Source: Chara braunii | Taxonomy: Eukaryota; Streptophyta; Charophyceae; Charales; Characeae | Length of the DNA: 21,153 nt | Assembly (NCBI GenBank): GCA_003427395.1 | Contig: BFEA01000318.1 | Coordinates: 150,401-171,553 of the forward strand | Direction: 5' to 3' | Part shown: piece by piece, positions 17,909-21,153 of the stretch | How the letters are laid out: the number at the start of each line of letters is the position of its first letter | Position numbering within the stretch: the first letter of the stretch is position 1 | Made by a program: the position numbers and the translations under genes | The notes under the pieces: generated by a model | Database searches by the model: none | The model's input: the letters and a program-made list of their open reading frames with translations, nothing else | What the model was told of the DNA's origin: nothing

Positions 17909-17990
17909 CGTCAGACCGGCCATGGGGGTGACCTTGTTGATAAAAGGTTGTCAGACCAACCATGAGAATCAACCTTGGAAATAGCATTGG
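17909..17990. repeat. two-copy ~40 bp repeat
   Basis: GTCAGACC-CCATG recurs 40 bp apart (17910 and 17950), each followed by ACCTTG. A further GGAAATAGCATT word appears at about 17977 and 18060. This looks like an eroded continuation of the repeat-rich tract. Confidence 0.6.
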
Positions 17991-18060
17991 ATTGAATGAT
18001 TGAGGATTGAATATTGCATTGCATAGGCAAGGGACCGTAGGCAACTTGAAATGGACTTGG

Positions 18061-18917
18061 AAATAGCATTAAAATGATTTTTATTTTTTTTTAGTCTTTG
18101 GCCTCAGCAGGAGGGGGATACCGGTGTTCGCACCGCGACCCCAAGACCTCTATCCCTGTAAGGGAAAAAGTCTCAGCGCGACCTGTTCCTCTTGTAAGAG
18201 GATGAGGGTTAAAGGACCAAGGCACCTACCACTTGGATCGGTGCAGGACGTCCGGATCTGACCTCGACAACGAGCTCTAGTCGGGAAGTTCAAGTTGCGC
18301 CTCGTGTTGAACGCCTAAACGTCAAAGGGTGAGGGAACCAAATGGGCGAGAGAGCCATTCTTTTTTTCTAGTCTCTTTTATTCTCCCCAACCACACGCCA
18401 AGTCGTTGAGGGGCGGCATGACCGCTTGGAATGGACCACGCCGGCTCGTGTTATGTTGAGCAGCACTGTCCAGAGGGAGGAGTTGAGCGTGGTACCGGGT
18501 GGAAGCCACAACCACCACGAGGCATTTACACCGCCCCGCCGGAGCATTACAACCGCTTCGGGACTAATTGTGAGGTCTTCGTAACTGCACTCGCAGACTA
18601 ATTGAGAGTCCCAACTCTCTTGAAAGGAAGAGGCCGGATCCAGAAAATTATCACTCGGGAGGAACGATTCGCGAGGAAGCCCTTACGGCAAGACGGAGTT
18701 TTAGGAGACTTGGACTGGACCTGCCTTCCAGATGTGAGGAGGTACCTCAGTAATGACGCCCGTCTCGTAAGCGGCAAAAGGTCGGACGAAGTAAGGGGAT
18801 GAGGTGAGTTATCAGCAGGGGGAGGACTGATCACCCTTCCTTTTTGGGGCTGATGGGTCGGCATCCGCCTATTCGTTGGTGGACCAAAGGTTACGTACCT
18901 CCGAGTGAGAACTAGCC
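18061..18917. other. non-coding stretch with three hairpins at 18122-18202; no gene
   Basis: Three short perfect hairpins follow one another: CGGTG-TTCG-CACCG (18122-18135), TCCCT-GTA-AGGGA (18153-18165) and TCCTCTT-GT-AAGAGGA (18187-18202). The last two share TGTAAG at the loop. They suggest a structured RNA or a short-element fragment, but no tRNA cloverleaf fits. A 66-codon frame at 18602-18802 has ordinary composition but no recognised domain. It could be a remnant of a retroelement reading frame. Confidence 0.4.
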
Positions 18918-18960
18918 GTGCGATGGGGACATCGCATTTTGAGTGGGGGAAAGGTGTGTC
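18918..18960 (+). other. LTR-element 3'-end box A (hairpin, purine tract, TGTGTC)
   Basis: GCGATG-GGGA-CATCGC (18920-18935) is a six-base inverted repeat with a four-base loop. It is followed by GAGTGGGGGAAAGG, a polypurine tract, and TGTGTC. Reverse-transcribing LTR elements have such a tract directly before the 3' LTR, which usually starts TG. The same layout occurs at 20235-20272. The 3' LTR itself was not delimited. Confidence 0.5.
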
Positions 18961-19527
18961 ATCTATCGAAGAAAAAACGTGCAAAAGAGGAGGATACTAT
19001 GAACATAAGGATGAATAACTAACGTTGTATGAGCTTGAGAAAAGGCCTGACAAGATGTCAAGAAGAGAAGAATGGATGAGTAATTGACTTTGCCCAGGCT
19101 TGAGAAAAGGCCTGACAAGATGTCCAGACGAAAACGGGTGAGAAATTGACATTGCATAAGCTTGAGAAAAGACCTGGCAAACGACTTGTGTGATTGATTT
19201 GGCATAAGCTTGAAAATGGGTCGAGCAAGACGTCTGGAAAAGAAAAGACTCGTATGATGGACTATGTATGGATCTGAGAGAAAGACTGGCAGACTGGAAA
19301 ACAGATGAGTATTTCGAAAAACGTCTGACAAGGTGTCTGAAAGAGAGATGCACAAGAGATGAACTGGGCAGCATGCATGAAAAAGTTAAAAATAAGCAAG
19401 GAACAAGAAAGGACAAAGAGTGATATGAATGCAAAATTGGCAGGACCAGAGGAGAGTCGGGGGAAAGGACCTGGGGGAGATGCATGTGGATTTGGCAAGG
19501 CCTGAGCGTTAGGGAACGGTAAAGAGA
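18961..19527. repeat. degenerate 48-65 bp direct repeats; no gene
   Basis: GCTTGAGAAAAGGCCTGACAAGATGTC or variants recur at 19033, 19098, 19160 and 19207, with AATTGAC-TTGC words ahead of each of the last three. The spacing shortens from 65 to about 47 bp. The region lies directly after box A, where an LTR would start. The remainder to 19527 holds no recognised feature. Confidence 0.6.
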
Positions 19528-20113
19528 GAACATGGATTGCACGGACCGAAAAGTAGATTATTTTTTATAAGAGTAATGAATGAGGCGAGACCAAAATGGT
19601 TTCTGCTCGAGAATGCTTTCTCGATGAAATGGGAAGACAGATTTGAGATTACGAAGTACTTAAGGGGAGTTGTGTCTGGGCTCACTGATTCGAAGTGGGT
19701 ATCACCACAGCAAAGGCGGCGGTTGTACTAGACAAACATCTCCCTTTCGGAGCAAATGCCTGACATTGAGTTGCATCCGAAAAACTTGCCTACAATTTGT
19801 TATCAACAAAGTCAAGGCATAAAATGAGAAAACCAATTGTGTTATGACAACAAATTGTCATCCTAGGAATAAAACCAGCATACCAGTAGTTAAGTGCATG
19901 AAGCAAGGAGAGCCCCTTCTGCTTCATGTTACTGAAGCTGAAAGAATTATGGGTTGCCCTGCTGGGTATACAGAATTGACAGAAGAGATGGTTTGCATCT
20001 CAATTGAGGGAAAGATAAAGAGGCAGAGCTATGATGGAAATGAGCAACCTGGTCTAAGTTGTAGAACCTTCGACTCCCCCGTACCGTCCTCTACCCCAAG
20101 GGGCGAAAACTAA
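19528..20113 (+). pseudogene. DNMT3-like DNA (cytosine-5) methyltransferase fragment
   Basis: In one frame, RLFFIRVMNEARPKWFLLENAFSM matches the region of DNMT3-type enzymes that leads into motif VI (ENV), and VSPQQRRRLY followed by TAG (19729-19731) and TNI matches motif VIII, where the family has Trp after the aromatic residue. After a frameshift before 19844, TTNCHPRNKTSIPVV and LLHVTEAERIMGCPAGYTE match the segment before and at motif IX (E-ER-FGFP-YT). Motif I (SAM-binding FxGxG) and motif IV (the catalytic Pro-Cys) are absent upstream, and similarity ends after ~20000, so motif X is missing. The enzyme family transfers a methyl group from SAM to DNA cytosine. This fragment cannot be active. 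Rearranged DRM enzymes share this motif order, but the pre-ENV wording favours DNMT3. Confidence 0.74.
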
Positions 20114-20232
20114 GGAAAACGTTGAGAACGGAATAGGGTAAGAACGGAATGGACCCTAGCAAACTAACCACCCATAACATCTCATCCTCCTCTCCCGTCT
20201 ATCCCTCCAAAATCCACTAATAAGAGATTGGT

Positions 20233-20272
20233 GCGCGATGAGGACATCGCGAATGAGTGGGGGGAATGTGTC
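20233..20272 (+). other. LTR-element 3'-end box B (hairpin, purine tract, TGTGTC)
   Basis: GCGATG-AGGA-CATCGC (20235-20250), then GAATGAGTGGGGGGAA and TGTGTC, nearly the same as box A at 18918-18960. It is followed by GGGACTGGTGGACCCCG, which may be the start of an LTR. It lies 120 bp beyond the methyltransferase fragment. Confidence 0.5.
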
Positions 20273-20831
20273 GGGACTGGTGGACCCCGAATAACTTCCC
20301 ATCACTCGAGAGATTGAATACGGACAATTTGTGCACAACAGAGAAATCTGGAATAAGGAAGCAGGAGAGAGAAAAGACAAAGGATTAGGCCGCAAAAGGG
20401 AGTGATGCTCTGAGGAGACAACCATAGGAGGAAAGAACTAGCGACGGCAAGCAAGCAAGCGCAAGAACAGGGGCACATAAAACATAGCAGGAGGCCGGGT
20501 GGACCATCGGAATGCAATAAGACTAAGACCAAAGGGCCCTTTAAACTAGCAATTGCAGCGCGACAGCAATAAGGGAATGAGGAAGTCGAGGGATGGGCGG
20601 CCAGAAGCCGCGGGAAGCCAGGAAATGAGGGGCCAACGTGGGGGCCACCTATGGGAGCCTCGGAGTGGAGGCCCACGACAAAAAAGATCGGCACGCACAA
20701 GGCGCGAGGAAAGACTAAGGAGAGAGGTCGCTATAGGGCGACAAGACGTCCAAGGGGCGTGGGACACCTCGGGGAAAGGCACCCGGGGCCACATGAGACT
20801 AAGTAAAAATAATGGCGTCCGGGGCGAAATG
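20273..20831. other. no recognisable gene; possible LTR sequence
   Basis: Purine-rich plus strand after box B. No frame with a recognised motif and no TATA box were seen. It is a candidate for LTR sequence because of box B, but no second copy exists in the window to prove it. Confidence 0.35.
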
Positions 20832-20960
20832 TGTCGGGGACCGCCGACGGGACTAAGTGTCGGGGACCACCGGCGGGACTAAGTGTCGGGGACCGCTGAC
20901 GGGACTAAGTGTTGGAAACCACCGATGGGACTAAGTGTCGGGGACCACCAACGGGACAAG
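20832..20960. repeat. 26 bp tandem repeat, five copies
   Basis: Units start at 20832, 20858, 20884, 20910 and 20936, with consensus TGTCGGGGACC-CCG-CGGGACTAAG. The fourth unit is the most diverged and the fifth lacks one base. There are no spacers. Confidence 0.95.
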
Positions 20961-21153
20961 TAGCGGGGACATGTGAAAGTCCCAAGAAGAAACGGCGGCA
21001 CCTCATGAGGGAAAAATAATAAATGCAAGGTGCACCATCAAGATCGACATCTTGACGACCAAGAATATTAGCACCACTTGTGCAAGTACTAGTGGTGACA
21101 AACGGGGAGGCCAGAAGGAAAAGGAAAAGCAAAGAAAACTGAAGTGGGAGGCA

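Noticed and set aside
18997-19542. 181-codon minus-strand frame
   Set aside because: It runs through degenerate tandem repeats, is rich in Ser, His and Leu as expected from that, and has no known domain.
20832-20960. CRISPR-like array
   Set aside because: The 26 bp units abut with no spacers, and the window is eukaryotic.

Overview
This is a eukaryotic, repeat-dominated nuclear window. It has no bacterial operon layout, no ribosome-binding-site pattern, no rRNA or tRNA gene and no CRISPR array. A long Ty3/gypsy-type gag-pro-pol relic, satellite and minisatellite arrays, a CT microsatellite, a TATA-preceded reading frame and a DNMT3-like cytosine methyltransferase relic together suggest a large, transposon-rich streptophyte genome. 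A charophyte alga of the Chara type is my best guess. It rests on recollection of the gag-pol style and on the presence of a DNMT3-like gene; no search was possible.

Layout. 1-1383: about 18 copies of an ~80 bp satellite in two subfamilies, cut by the left window edge. 1466-1895: a CT microsatellite and a 125 bp segment, each present twice. 1896-4598: no recognisable gene. 4599-8120: four diverged tandem copies (about 0.9-1.07 kb apart, all plus strand) of a protein family I do not recognise. The first copy is an intact 270-residue frame and the other three are interrupted. 8589-15162: the retroelement in the order gag, aspartic protease, reverse transcriptase, RNase H, integrase. It has frameshifts and at least nine in-frame stops, so it is dead as read. 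15387-16225: a TATA box and an acidic 230-residue frame. 16226-18917: non-coding, with a 29-nt poly-A, 40 bp and 54 bp tandem repeats and a run of small hairpins. 18918-20272: two copies of a box made of a GCGATG/CATCGC hairpin, a purine tract and TGTGTC, like the 3' end of an LTR element. They bracket a broken DNMT3-like methyltransferase. 20832-20960: five copies of a 26 bp repeat.

How it fits together. The retroelement genes follow Ty3/gypsy order and keep most catalytic residues, including a DDE triad with the canonical D-x35-E spacing. The zinc knuckle has lost one cysteine, and the catalytic YIDD lies just past a one-base A-run insertion. Most premature stops are TAG or TGA where Trp fits, the mark expected of C-to-T decay on the opposite strand. 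The four-unit tandem family just upstream of gag is the most novel item. The sequence does not show whether it belongs to the retroelement or is a separate host locus. I could not define a matching pair of long terminal repeats.
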